This document shows positions 33,965 to 46,104 of a stretch of 64,000 nucleotides of DNA, in pieces. This DNA comes from Cristatella mucedo (lineage: Eukaryota; Bryozoa; Phylactolaemata; Cristatellidae), in contig WPIO01000021.1 in assembly GCA_009760855.2 (NCBI GenBank), positions 2,304,501-2,368,500 on the forward strand. The letters run 5' to 3'. Each line of letters starts with the position of its first letter. The first letter of the stretch is position 1. The position numbers and the translations under genes were made by a program. The notes under the pieces are model-generated. The model worked only from the letters and a program-made list of their open reading frames with translations, searched no databases and had not been told where the DNA came from.

Positions 33965-35670
33965 ATCTGAAAATGAAAATGTCTTCATAGAATTTGATTG
34001 GCGTCATTAGAGGAGGGCAGGTATTAGCCAATTTGTTGAGAGCAGCGGGAAAATCCACTATAGGAACGAAGCTCAGAGTTAAAGTTACTTTTACGTGCAT
34101 TTGCAGATTTTCATCGTCACGGTATTCTGCTGCAAGAATGCAATCTTGAACCTAGCGTCAAAGATTCCGCCCGAGATAAAACTAGCATTACACTTTCTGC
34201 GCCAAAGAGGAGAAATGATTGAACTGGTATTATGACTGGCTATTTCAAAATCCGACATGATATTTGCCGGATTTAGAGTTTGCAATTTTAATGCCTGACG
34301 AAACTGAACGTATTATTTTTACTTTCACACTTACCTTACAATGCAATATTTGCTTCTTTTTCGTCAAATAGGAATTGATTTGGAAGACAATACGTCGGTT
34401 AAATCAGCTAAGCCATTTACTTAAAAAGTATTATTACAGTTGTGTGCATTTTTCATGCGCGTATTTGTCGGTGTTGCTTGCATTTGGCGCTTTTGTCGGC
34501 GCACTTTCGTCGGAGCGCTATTACCCAGTGTGCTGTAGTTGAGGTGCTGTAATCAAGCGCACCAGTAAATTGACATAGGAATCCCATAACGCTAGCGTAG
34601 AGCTGTCCGTTCGAAAGCTATAGGGGTTACAGGTATACAGGTGCAGCCACGTGGTACAAAGAGCGCGTTAAAAGCCTACGTGCATGCGACCATTTCGCAG
34701 CTGAAAAACACAGCTGACTGGTTCGCAGTGCCATGCAAAACCGATGGCCATTATTTCAGAAGTACAAGTGTACTTTCTAATTTATAGGCTATGAAACATC
34801 CGGTTCCAGTAAGTTTTAATTCAGAAACCTTGTAATAATCTCTAGGACTATCCCTATCTAGCTGATGTTGCACGCCAACTTGCAAATTGGCCGCCACGAC
34901 TTCCAGCCGCGTTGAGCCTAGAATCTAACCTAATCGTTCTCTCTCATTTGGCTTCGTTTTCAATGTAATTTGATGTATTGGGGAAGCACAATGCAGCTTC
35001 GTGCGCCGTAGAGCGGCTGGCGGCCCGTAGCAGAGTCGATTGGCATCTGCCGAGTACGCTCAGCTGTCTCGTTACTCCAAAGCTGAATGCTAGCCAGCTA
35101 GCACAGAAATGTATAACTCTGCAGGTCGCACTAGATTAGGACAATTTAGTTAATTGGCTGTCTAAATCTCCTCTTGGGGATCCATAATTTATCTGTGCAC
35201 AGTATGTTATTGCTCGGTCCGTAGGCCCTCGATTTGCTATGGGTAAGTAGCTGTACCTAGGGGCGGGGGGGGATTCGTTCGAGCACCGTTCGCACTTCGA
35301 GAAACAGGTGCACTGCTGAGCCAAAGTAATGAGCGGCTAAAGGCGAAGTGAAAACGCTGCAAGCATGCAACCAGGAAAGCACCGCGGTGAGTATCGCGCA
35401 TCTGCCTCGTCAGAGACGCAAAGTGCTTGCACTCGAGAAAACGCCACGCCCAGCTAGGTCACCTTTGACCGGCTCCATTGACCCTGGAGAGCCTGGGAGT
35501 GTAAGCAAAGCTTACACCGACGAAATGGGATTGAAAGCGATTCATCAGCGATGCAATCTCCAAAATTTGACCGATGATCCTTGCCGAAGATCGCTGTGCG
35601 GACGTATTTGCGATATGCAGGCATTGCCGTATTGACAGGCGACCAGCCGGTCTTCGTCCACAGAGCAACT
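33965..35670. other. Unassigned DNA
   Basis: No gene recognised. A G-rich run lies at about 35260-35271. Confidence 0.35.
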
Positions 35671-35675
35671 AAGGA

Positions 35676-35773
35676 TAGGAGATTAGACAAGCTTAGATTA
35701 GATAAGATTGTGTCCTTAGATGGGCGATTAGATAAGCTTATATTATAACATATTTTTCACTTAGATAAGCTAT
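35676..35773. repeat. Short degenerate tandem repeat (TTAGATAAGCTTA-type)
   Basis: TTAGACAAGCTTA (35683), TTAGATAAGCTTA (35728) and TTAGATAAGCTA (35761) recur with partial copies between them. Confidence 0.55.
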
Positions 35774-35774
35774 T

Positions 35775-36585
35775 CCAGAAGAACGTAGTGAGGCTTCGAT
35801 TACTTTCCCATCTGCAGCATCCCGAGAATGCCTGTGGGTGCAGGTCCAAAAATAGCACGATTGTAGTAAACACCTTCTGCTCGCATTGGTAAGAGTGAGA
35901 TTAATCTTATAAAGTAGAAGGACATGATTTATAGCTTGGCTATACTGATATCGTACTGGATGCTTTGCTCACGAGAATCTACAAAGAGAGTATTCCAGAG
36001 ACTGTTACTGCTAGCTTCACATTGGCCTCAGAAGTGAATACGATTAGATAAGAGTCCACTGACACGCGAGCTTCATGCCACAGTTGCCTCTCAAAGGCGG
36101 CTTTAGTGCTAAGTGCTGGCTTTTCCAGCTGGAAATATGAATAGGCACTGGCATAATTACTTCTTTTTTTTTGCCTTTTCCTTAGTAAAGTCTTTCGTTT
36201 CTCACTCCGGAGTGCCGTCCGCCATGTGCTAAACAATGCTAAGAGCAGGTACGCTGTGCTCAAGTTAGCTTATCCAGTAGATCCGATAGATTCGGTGCTC
36301 AGCAAAACAAGCCCGAGCTTCGAGCGCAATTTTACACATCGCTGACTGCCACATTCTCTTGTGACACAGTTTCAAAAAGGTGAGGGAAAGAGGAGCTGCG
36401 ATGTCGCCTGCGATATCCCTGTCGTTGTCATGCCGTCAGACTGCACGGGCCAAACGTTCTGCTCCACGCTGCTCACTCGCAGCTTCATTTAACTGTTCGG
36501 CCCGCGAAACAAACTTTGAGCGTTTATATGACTTTAGCCTATGGTTATTGGCCTATCGAGGCTCGGAAGGTTTCAACTACTAATG
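35775..36585. other. Unassigned DNA
   Basis: No gene or recognised repeat. Confidence 0.35.
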
Positions 36586-36589
36586 TGCC

Positions 36590-36797
36590 TCTGGTGCTGA
36601 TACAGTGCTTGCTACCATTAAGCATATTTGCGTGCTGACCCTACGCATGTCGACTCTAATCATGTTAGGCTTGCTAAAATTGAGTATGCTACAATTAACC
36701 ATTACATTATGCTTCCTTTGTTGCAAATGTAAATTGTCTAGAAAGAGATTGACTCTCTAAGAGAACTAGAGAAACGTATTATTATTATTATTATTAT
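36590..36797 (+). mobile_element. L2 LINE 3' end
   Basis: A diverged L2 3' UTR (TTTGCGTGCTGACCCTACGC near 36628), the terminus AGAAAGAGATTGACTCTC, then a (TTA)n tail at 36777-36795. Confidence 0.85.
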
Positions 36798-37029
36798 GCC
36801 GAAACCTACAACAAATATGGCTTTTGGTTTCAAATCTCGAGGTGCTAGAAGAACGATGGTGCAGTTACACTAGAAAAGAATAATACAGGTAGACTTTGTT
36901 CTTTCACGTAGGCAAAGAAATCATGCAGGATAGCCAGGTTAATGGTTAAAGCCGCTTCAATTTAGGCTAAATGTTGACTACTCGCTCTTGAGATATGTCC
37001 AACGCGGCAGTAGTAATAGATGTTCAAAC

Positions 37030-37985
37030 GAGTCATTAAAAACCAAGTGTGTTTCAGAAATTGGAAAGGCTAACGCTCAAAATCGGCTATTCCAGCATAT
37101 CTCCTGGTGAATCTGCACGGAATCTAAGTGTCATGTTCCAAAGTGACCTTTCATTAGATGACCTCATCAGCTCCTCAGCAGTCAAGTCTGCTTAATTTCA
37201 GCTATGTAACATTGCTAAACTTCGGGCTTCTTTAGACATGGATACCGCATCTAAATTGGTCCTTGTATATCTGACATCCGTCTTGAGTTGTATAACTCGC
37301 TGCTTGATGGTCTACAGGCCTGTACCCTCGGCTTCTTACAGCTGGTACACAACTCTGCAGCTGCAGGCTTGTCTGTCGTTAGCCTCGAAGTCGCCACATC
37401 ACACCACTTCTCGCCGACCTGCACTGGCTCCCAGTCAAGCAACGGATCGACTTCTACATTTTTTTTACTCACTTTCAGGTTCCTTATTTTTTTGCTCCAG
37501 CCTACCTATCAGATCTACTCCTCCGCGAGGCTATGCATCCTACCACCCGCTGTTCGGACTCTAACTGTTTAGCTATACCTCGTACAAACCTGAAATTCTT
37601 TGGAGACCGTGCCTTTGGTTTGCATCCTCCCAAAGCCTGGGGCTCACTCCTGACTTGAATCCCGTCACGACATCTCCTGACTTGACAACTCTTAAAAAGG
37701 AGCTAAAAACGCACATATTTATCCCAGCATTTAGTGGGTCCCTGTGATTCGTCCTTTACGTTGCTTTTGCCTGCTGACGCTGTGCATGCTGCCACGAAGG
37801 AAACTTGCATGCTGACCTAGTGCATGTCACCCCTAACCATGTTATTTTTGTTGTATATTGAGCATGATGCTACTAACCATTCGATCGTGCTTTCTTAGCA
37901 GCAATTGTAAAGCGCCTTGAAAGAGATTGAGTTCTCTGAGGGAGCTTTATCAAATGCATTATTGTGCTTATCATTATTATTATTA
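37030..37985 (+). mobile_element. L2 LINE, C-terminal RT region to tail
   Basis: It starts in the segment matching the VIQKLERLTFKIGSASIFPV part of other copies, continues in order through the C-terminal RT region and 3' UTR, and ends with TGAAAGAGATTGAGTTCTCT and a (TTA)n tail. Frameshifts and stops are present. Confidence 0.85.
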
Positions 37986-38044
37986 TAAATCGCAAGAGGT
38001 GAGTATTTATGACTGTTCAGTCAAAGTGGGTGAGCTAGTATGAA

Positions 38045-38140
38045 TCGAGCCTCCGGTTTAGTTTCCGAGGTCGGGGGATTAATGCCCGAAGGTGAAGCTT
38101 TATACGCCAATCTTTACAGAGATACAATAACCCTTTTCGA
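38045..38140 (+). mobile_element. SINE-2 remnant
   Basis: It has CCGAGGTCGGGGGATTAATG then CCCGAAGGTGAAGC and a decayed tail with TTTACAGAGATACAATA. It lies just after an L2 copy. Confidence 0.4.
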
Positions 38141-38144
38141 TCGG

Positions 38145-39790
38145 TAGAGCTACGTAATTCCAGCATGTAAGTCAGCTATGGGAGTTTATTTAACTTCATA
38201 CATAGGATGGCTGTGTTTTAATGCATGCAGACTATAGGGTATCACACGTCTGTAACAGTTTCACCACCGTATCTTTTTATATGCTCGTTCCATAGAAGCG
38301 AGGAGGCTGAATATATTTGAGCGTTTAGCCTTTGGACAGTCTCTCTAGCCTTTATCTACAGGAGCCAAATTATCAACAAGGCTGAACAGATTATTGACGC
38401 CGTCTTCTATGCTCGAGGGCAACTGCCTCTACAACTTTGATCTATTTCCGCCGGCCGAGTTTGATGGTTTATTTGCTTCTGGAATAAGATCTAGTTGAGC
38501 ATACTCTTTGCAATAGTCACCTTAATTGACCCCACCGCTGCAATTTCGCGTCACATTGTCAGCCGCAGTTATTGCCTCAAGACACTGCAGAGGAGTTTGC
38601 CAATTGTTGGAAGCAGATAACCAGTACGTCCGAGAGCTGCTTCGATAGCATTAACCGTGAAAAGACAACAGGTGCCTCTGACCCCCACAATCGCCCTGCC
38701 GCATTCCGCAGCTCAGCGAGGTGTCATCCCTCAGCCAGTTTCATCCGTGCAGCTGGTTATTTCTTGCTGTTACAAAGGTTCAAGTGCTTACCTAATGATG
38801 CAGGAAAGCTTGGCGAACAGCAACAGCTCAGGGCAGCAGCGGTTGTGGACTACGTTGACCCGGAGCCCCTGTGGTGCAAGTCAGCCGATACTTTGGAAGG
38901 CGGATGCAGACAGAGATTATCGATTGGGTCACTAGGAACGGCTGGCCAGGGTTACAGGAGAAGCACTGCCTCCGATTGTTCAGCGCCTATCGAGTCTGCT
39001 GCTAATGAGCAAGTCTAGGCACAGCCATCGAGCCGCTGTTGCCCAGCAGCCTGGGCCGGCGGCCTCCAGTACGAAAGGTAACGTCCGAGCCGCACCGGCT
39101 CCCCCATGCAGGTGCTCCTTGCTAGTCGGCTACGGTCACGTGCAATCGCACAGCTCACTTAAGAGGTCACCCGACCGCAGTGCTGCAACCGCAGGGTTAC
39201 CTATGCGAGGAGCGATTTTTATGGTCAAGTCTTCATTTGGCGAGGGTAACCCACGGGAATGGTCACGATCGCCATTAACTGGCTAAGAATAGAATCCGTT
39301 TCCGTAGAAGTAGGAGTGGCGGTGATTTATGTAATGCTTACAGCACACCCAGCCCGTGGTGCACGTCTAAAAGCTTGAGAAGGCAAGTGAAAAGTAGCAA
39401 ATGGCAACTGGGCCACGGCTGGCTGGTTCAGGGGGATAAGGTGTGGTCTCTGAATGTTGAGCCCAGTCCAGCAGCCACAAATGCTACTAAAAGAAGCAAC
39501 AGCACCGGTTGTTCGTCCAAGGTCGCCTACCGTTTTTTCTGCCCCGCTAAGAGTGTAGAGGTGGTGAGGCGAAGAGCATCTTGCTTGAGATACCTAGAAG
39601 AATTAAAGAGTGATTCATACTGCAAATATCTACTCCAGCCCATAAGCAAAACATATTTACTCCACGTGACACCAGCGAAGCTCGTCTCGAGCTTTGTCTG
39701 GGCACTTGGGAGATGCCAGAGACCGCGTTTATGCATCGACCACTTTTTCTGCCCATACTTTCGCTAGCCACGGCTGGCTTTCTAGTAAAC
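38145..39790. other. Unassigned DNA
   Basis: No gene recognised. A 148-codon plus frame at 38572-39018 has no motif, and a second frame overlaps it. Confidence 0.35.
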
Positions 39791-39797
39791 TCAACGT

Positions 39798-41340
39798 AAG
39801 ACACTGGAGCGGGTCGTGGCGGATCAGCTAAACTCCTATATCGAAACCTCACACCTTGCTAGTAAGTTCCAGTCTGGCTTTAGAGCTAATCACTCCACAG
39901 AGTCAGCACTGCTTCGGGTATACAACGACCTACTTAGGAATGCAGACATGGGTAGAGTCTCTTCTGGTTTTGCTCGATCTTTCGGCAGCTTTTGATACCA
40001 TCGATCACAAAGTACTTCTAGAGTGCCTCTCATCTCGCCTGGGCATCACTGGCACTGCTCTGCAGTGGTTTAGGTCCTATCTCAATGGGAGACTCCAGAG
40101 TATTGACGTGAATGGACAAAGATCATCTGAAGTACCTCTAAAATATGGAGTACCTCAGGGCTCTGTGCTAGGTCCGGTCCTTTTCACGGTTTATACTCTG
40201 CCTCTCGCTGATGTGATTGCCAAGCACAATCTAGGCTTTCACTTCTATGCGGATGACGCTCAGTTGTACCTTTGCTTTGATCCCTCCCAGCCTTCGAGCA
40301 CCTCAAATTCTCTCAACTCACTTGCTGCATGCATTGATGACATCCACACATGGATGGGAGCAAATTTTCTAAAACTAAACGATGATAAAACTAACTTACT
40401 AGTTATGGGCAAACCCAGTGTGATTCAGAAATTGGAAAGGCTGACTTTCAAAATTGGCTCTGCCAGCATATTTCCAGTTGAATCAGCTCGAAATCTAGGT
40501 GTCATATTCCAAAGCGACCTCTCGTTAGACGACCACATCAGCTCCACAGTCAAATCTGCCTATTTTCAGCTTCATAACATTGCTAAAATTCGGGCTTGTT
40601 TAGATAGAGATACCACGTCCAAGTTGGTCCATGCATTCGTGATATCCCGTCTCGACTTCTGCAACTCACTGCTTACTGGCCTACCAGCATGTGCGATCAG
40701 GCGATTGCAGCTGGTGCAAAACTCTGCAGCTAGGCTTGTCTGTCGTGAGCGTCGCAGTTGCCACATTACTCCACTTCTCGCCGACCTGCACTGGCTACCA
40801 GTGAGGCAACGGATTGACTTCAAGGTTTTGTCGCTCACTTTTAGGTCTCTTCATTCTATGGATCCAGCCTATCTTTCAGATATACTACCCCATCAGGCCA
40901 AGCATCGTACCACCCGCTTCTCGGAATCCAACAGTCTGGAAATACCTCGTACAAACCTTAAATCCTTTGGAGACCGTGCATTTAGCTCGTAGGCTCCCAA
41001 AGCCTGGAACTCCCTCCCGACCTGCGTCAGAACATCCCATGACCTGACCACATTTAAAAGAAACCTAAAAACACACCTATTTAGGACAGCATTTAGTGGG
41101 TCCCTGTGATTCGTCGTTGATGTGCTTATGCGTGCTGACACCGTGCATGCTGCCACTAACCACATTTGCATGCTGACCCCGTGCATGTCACCCCTAACCA
41201 TATTATTCATTTTGTTTGTTTTTCAAGCATAATTTTACTTACTATTCTATTGCATATCACTTTGCAGCAAATGTAAAGCGCCTAGAAAGAGATTAAGTTC
41301 TCTGAGGGCGCTTTATCAAGTGCAATATTATTATTATATT
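39798..41340 (+). mobile_element. L2 LINE copy A, 5'-truncated, with a nearly intact RT frame
   Basis: It starts abruptly in the RT fingers (TLERVVADQLNSYI segment) and runs to the 3' terminus and (TTA)n tail at ~41325. A long frame to 40992 holds the motifs LVLLDLSAAFDTIDHKVLLE, YGVPQGSVLGPVLF, FHFYADDAQLYLCF and the C-terminal [16 protein letters not shown] region. Two lesions are visible. A 2-nt deletion near 39957-39968 relative to copy B shifts the frame upstream of motif A, and a TAT-to-TAG change at 40990-40992 truncates the last ~30 residues. There is no endonuclease domain. L2 elements insert by target-primed reverse transcription, and this copy cannot do so by itself. Confidence 0.95.
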
Positions 41341-41489
41341 ATTATAAGATCTCACATACTAGGTCCCGTCTCAGTTAGGTAGTCATCATTTCTGGCTCTG
41401 CATCTACTACTGCTGGTGACTCATAGCGTTTCCGGCTGGGAGAGTAGCCTAGCGAAGCACATTCATTGTTGAAGAGTAATCAGTTGCCT

Positions 41490-41575
41490 AAAGCATCCTG
41501 TAAGTGTTCTGTAAAGTGCCTAGACAGAAATCCAGTTCTCCAAGGGTGCTATGCGAATGCATTGTTATAATTATT
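41490..41575 (+). mobile_element. L2-type 3' terminus
   Basis: GTAAAGTGCCTAGACAGAAA then TCCAGTTCTCCAAGGGTGCT and an AT-rich tail. It could be the end of an L2 LINE or of a SINE-2. Confidence 0.65.
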
Positions 41576-41589
41576 TTTGAGTTGTTCTG

Positions 41590-41730
41590 GGATTATTAGC
41601 CTAGGCGCAAGGTTTTCTCACTTCATGACCCAGGCCGTGAGTTCTGCATTGGGTAATGCTGTATGGCCCGCTGGAAACCAGAGTGGTTAGAGCTAGCAAT
41701 ATTCTGCCGCTATATAAATTGGGCCGATAA
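41590..41730 (+). mobile_element. Possible decayed SINE-1
   Basis: TTCATGACCCAGGCCGTGAG, a B-box-like TTCTGCATTGGG, and CGCTATATAAATTGGGCCGA followed by AAATCAGCTGA resemble the order in SINE-1, but with many changes. Confidence 0.35.
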
Positions 41731-41734
41731 ATCA

Positions 41735-43370
41735 GCTGACTTTGCTTTAATTTTTACTTTCGGAGGTGGTCTCTTTGCAAGTAGGTTTCAGCAAGTCCTA
41801 TACACTAGTTTTTGCTTTGTCGCCGTGGAAAAATGCATTCAATGGCATGGTTTGGGACGTTTGGAAGCTCTGGTTTTAGCCTTGCAGTCTCGAGCAGGCA
41901 GCACTCGGATCCTGCATCCACACTGTGCGCACGGCACCAGGCTCGGCGCCATCTTTAAAGTTGCTAGAGCGTTAGCGGTAGGTCGGTTGCACGTATAGCC
42001 AACGAGTCCGGGTGGGAATCTGCAGCAGCAGCACCCAGAGCCAGCGACTAACAGAACAGATAGATTACTTTCTGGGCTCGAAGATTTTTGACGTCAAAGT
42101 AAAAGCGTCTACCAAAGCTCTGCACTCGACGCACTCCGCAATGCTTCTTCTGTCTGGCAGTAAGTAGCCTTAAGCTCCTCGAGCTGAGCGCGTATGGCAA
42201 TAATTTTTGGTAGACTGCTAGGACGAAAGAATGTATCTCGTCAGGCAGCTGTAGCAGCTCTGTTTCCATCAAAGTTGCGCAGGCCGGCAAACGTGGTTAA
42301 ACCGACTGACAGTTATTCACTGTGTATGAATACATTTAAGCTACGTACGGACATATCGGACACTGTATGTGCAGATTTGCACTTAATGCCTTAATTGCGT
42401 CTATTCAGGCTTTGGTGGAGCTCCGCAACTAAAGGTAGCCCTTTTAGCAGACCTAGTCTATCTCAAGACCGGTAATAGTCTCAGCGTCGTCCACAATATT
42501 AATGAGCCAAAGCTGCAGCAATGCGTAACTAAACTGAAGAGACCTGCTGCAACCGAGCAGCACGCATCGACCTAACCGGGTCGCCTACTCAGGCGAAAAC
42601 CTTGAGTGCAGATTCAGCCTGTTCGTACCAGTACCAAAATCCATTCGGAAAGAGTGAGCTGTCAGTCAGGGAAGCCCGGACATCTGTTAGAATAACTAGG
42701 GCAGGTCATAAGAAGGGAGTCACTTTCGATTTGTATGATTTCTCTTGCCAGAGGCACTTCATCTAGCAAACTTTCATTCACGTTTGCCAGATTACTCACG
42801 AACCTACAAGCAGAAAAACTTGGTGTGCACTTTGAATTGCGAATTTGAGCAGATGTCTCAGGCATTGGAATCTTTTCGTTACCTTTACCAAGTTGAAAAA
42901 GGCAAACTAGAAGATTAAGGCACCCAGATATTGATCGCTGCAATTTTTTGAGCTCAGCTTTACCACTGCCACCAAGTTTGTGCTCCGCGAAGGACCACCT
43001 TACATGGCCTGGCCACTAGTGTCTGCCATTCCTGAATTATGAGATCACAGCTGCGAATCTGGACGACGAGTGGCTCTTTCGCCAAGTCATTGAACGTTAG
43101 CCACATCCAGTGAGTCATCAGAGCATTAAGGGAATGATTGCAACCTATAGAGCACTCCATAAAGGCTGTCAACTGATCGCAACATCAACATTCACCGTCC
43201 TTTGAACAGAGCCACGAAAGTGGCATGCACCTACATTACCAAAGCTATATTAACTGTTTATAAACACATGCACGAACGCATTTTCGCATGACGTACTCTC
43301 AAACACGATAGCAATCATAAACGCAAATACTCCGATGTTTTTGTTTTCAGTAATGCACATATTCAGTAAA
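41735..43370. other. Unassigned DNA
   Basis: No gene or recognised repeat. Confidence 0.35.
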
Positions 43371-43375
43371 TTAAT

Positions 43376-43682
43376 GCATATTGTCAACTCACTTCCACAA
43401 TTCTTACGCAACGACATCTACTCTCCAACTGCCGACTATGGCACATCATTTTCAGCGGTCCTGAACTGCTACTTCTATGCTACTCACTACCTCAACTGCT
43501 CTCCTAACTCTGCTATGCTTCCCACTTTCTCTTTGTTGCGTGAGACGAAGTCTGTTGGGTACCGAATGCGTACCGAAAGCCGCTTAGGCTGTGAGTGCGC
43601 TATACAAAACTCTCGTGCGTAACACCCACATAGTCTTTTTGACTTTGTGGAGTTACTGACGGAGATACATTACATTACATAT
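43376..43682 (+). mobile_element. LINE-B 3' end, plus orientation
   Basis: It encodes the end of an RT-type ORF (LPQFLRNDIYSPTADYGTSF) and a 3' UTR with GCGCTATACAAAACTCTCGT, finishing in GGAGATACATTACATTACAT. The C-terminal pattern is like L2/CR1 elements, but the sequence and the ATTAC tail differ from the (TTA)-tailed L2 family here. Confidence 0.8.
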
Positions 43683-43689
43683 AAATTTA

Positions 43690-44230
43690 TATAAAACAAA
43701 TATATGCAGTATTTACATTATAGCACATGTAGTATGTACCCCATGCGTGAGCTTGCTTGCGTTCGGACGCAATCGCGTGCAGGGCAACGAAACTGAGCTC
43801 TTTCTAATCGAGATTTTCCAATGAAGGTTTCTTAGGTTTGAGGGATTTTACGGAAGCAGGTTCTTATTTTAGCTATAATAGAGACAGGAAAATGCCAACA
43901 AATAAGAACTAGAATGGCTCGCAGCTCTGCAAATAAGTCTTTGGGAGCAAATTGGCTAGCAACAAAAAAACAGCAGCCTTGAGCACTTAGCGAAAGACCG
44001 AAGGCTGCATGTCAACAAGCCACTTATTTATACGCATAGAGGCACCTAGCTAGAGTGAACTATGAACAAAGTGGCTGATGTTTTACTTAGGAATCACCAG
44101 GCGAATTTTAATGCTTAATAAATATTCTATGGGCATATTGGCTTGGCTATTTCATCGACCTGCTTCCAAGCGGAAACCGCCATGCAAAACTCCTCAGCTG
44201 TGTTTTTTTGCTTGTTTTTTTAATTTTTTT
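43690..44230. other. Unassigned DNA
   Basis: No gene recognised. Confidence 0.35.
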
Positions 44231-44235
44231 GTGTT

Positions 44236-44642
44236 TGTATCTCCGTCTGTAACTCCACAAAGTCATAAAAACTATGTGGGTATTACGCAGGAGAGTTTTG
44301 TATAGCGCACTCACAGCCTAAGCGGCTTTCGGTACGCATTCGGTACCCAACAGACTTCGTCTCACGCAACAAAGAGAAAGTGGGAAGCATAGCAGAGTTA
44401 GGAGAGCAGTTGAGGTAGTGAGTGGCATAGAAGTAGCAGTTCAGGACCGCTGAAAAGGATGTGCCATAGTCGGCAGTAGGAGAGTAGTTGTCGTTGCGTA
44501 AGAATTGTGGAAGCAAGTTCCACAGTCTAGGACCTGCAGAGCTAAAGCTTCTGTCGCCAACTGTCTTTAAGCGGAGGAATGGGACAGCTAATTCATTGTC
44601 CACACAGGACCTCAGGGCACGAACAGGCTGAAACTGATGTAG
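44236..44642 (-). mobile_element. LINE-B 3' end, minus orientation
   Basis: The minus frame reads VGDRSFSSAGPRLWNLLPQF then LRNDNYSPTADYGTSF, the thumb-like C-terminal part of the RT ORF, followed by the 3' terminus. It is over 90% similar by eye to 43376-43682 in the shared part. Together with that copy it forms an inverted pair about 550 bp apart. Confidence 0.85.
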
Positions 44643-44649
44643 CAGTTGT

Positions 44650-45100
44650 GGTCAAAGCCTCAGTCGCCGCCGAGACAGCGACTTGGAAGAGAAGTGTTAA
44701 AGGCACACCGGCGCCACCGGACCAGTTCTTCCCATCCAAAGCCAGCAAGCAGACGCTGAAGCTCGGGCGGCAAAGGCTCGGGCTGTCGGCAGCGACGGCT
44801 TCGCTGGCTCTTTTCTCGCCTGAGTCACCCGTCCGCAGGCCTCTTAAGCAATTTCGAAAAAACTGCACAGCAGCAGCAGACCTCGAGAGAGTTTGAAGCT
44901 GCTCGCCCAAAGGGGGCGCTTACGGTCGCTTAGTCTTATCTAGACGAAAATGCACTCCCTCTGGAAATGAGTTCCACCGAGTCCAGAAGGCTAGCCTATT
45001 TGTCAGCCTCCCTAGTCTCTGTAAAAGGCGGATACTCTCGCTCTGGACACTGCTATGGACATGGCTCCCACCTAGAGGGGATTACTAGGCTAAGGAGCAG
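44650..45100. other. Unassigned, moderately GC-rich DNA
   Basis: No gene recognised. Both strands have ~100-codon frames without motifs. Confidence 0.3.
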
Positions 45101-45107
45101 GGAACGG

Positions 45108-45208
45108 CGAGCCGCCGCGAGCGTGACGCACCAGGTAAGGCATGTGCTTTTCATGACTTCGATCCCAGGGTCGTGGGTTTAAAACCTGTGGTGGGCAATC
45201 CCTTATCG
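45108..45208 (+). mobile_element. SINE-1, 3' end missing
   Basis: The A-box region GACGCACCAGGTAAGGC, the arms GACTTCGATCCCAGGGTCG, a B-box-like GTGGGTTTAAAACC and GTGGTGGGCAATCCCTTATC are present. The sequence then switches directly to a LINE-B tail at 45208. Confidence 0.7.
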
Positions 45209-45695
45209 TAATGTAATGTAATGTATCTCCATCTAATGTATCTCCAAAAAGCCATACGGACTATGTGGATGTTACGCAGGAGAGTTTCGTATTTCGAACT
45301 CAGCCTGGGCGGCTTTCGGTATGGATTTGTTAGTCAACAAACTTCATCTTACGCAGCAAAGAGAAAGTGGGAAGCATAGCAGAGTTAGGAGAGCAGTTGA
45401 TGTAGTGAGTAGCATGGAAGTATCAGCTCAGGACCGCTGGAAAGGAATGAGCCATAGTCGGCAGCAGGAGAGTAGTTGTCGTTGCGTAAGAATTGTGGAA
45501 ACAATTCCACTACCTGCAGAGCTACAGCTTCTGTTGGTAATGTTCTTTAAGTGGAGGAATGGATAAACTAACTTATTGTCCTTACAGGGCCTGAGGGCAC
45601 GAAGAGGCTGAAACTGATGCAGCAGTTTAGATAGGTATGGAGGAGCAAAGCCATGCCGGGCCTTGTGGGTCAGCATTGGAACTTCGCTCTATAAT
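45206..45695 (-). mobile_element. LINE-B 3' region
   Basis: A (TAATG)n tail at 45208-45224 is followed by the LINE-B terminus and ORF end in reverse sense. The minus frame includes HGFAPPYLSKLLHQFQPLRA, a typical L2/CR1 C-terminal signature. A 4-codon gap and stops are present. Confidence 0.85.
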
Positions 45696-46100
45696 AGCCT
45701 ATGGGGCGTTCGGTACGCAATTGAAAGCCAACTCCACTTGGATCACGCAGAAAAAGAGAAAGTGAGAAGCATAGCTGAGTCAGGAGGGAAGTTGAAGTAG
45801 TAAAGTAGCGTGGTAGTAGAAGCTTAGGATTGCTGGAAAGGATGTGCCACAGTCAGGAGTAGGAAAGTAGATGTCACTGCGTAAGAATTGAGAAGTGAGT
45901 TCCACAGTCTAGGACCTGCAGAACAATAGCATATGTCGCTTAAGGCTAACTGTCTTTAAGCGGAGAAATAAAACAGCTTATGAATTGTCTTTACGGGACC
46001 TAAGGGCACGAGGAAGCTGAAATTGCTGCAGACGATCAGGTAGGTATAAAGGAGCCAAGCCATGTCGTGCGTTGTGGGTCAGCGTAAGAAGTTTACTTTT
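45696..46100 (-). mobile_element. Second LINE-B 3' region, tandem with the previous one
   Basis: It repeats the content of 45310-45690 in the same orientation without its own tail: GGCGTTCGGTACGCAATTGA, AAAGTGAGAAGCATAGCTGA, then TAGGACCTGCAGAACAATAG. It is more diverged than its neighbour. Confidence 0.8.
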
Positions 46101-46104
46101 AATC

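Noticed and set aside
38572-39018. 148-codon plus-strand frame
   Set aside because: It overlaps a second frame of similar quality. There is no domain, clear promoter or poly(A) signal.
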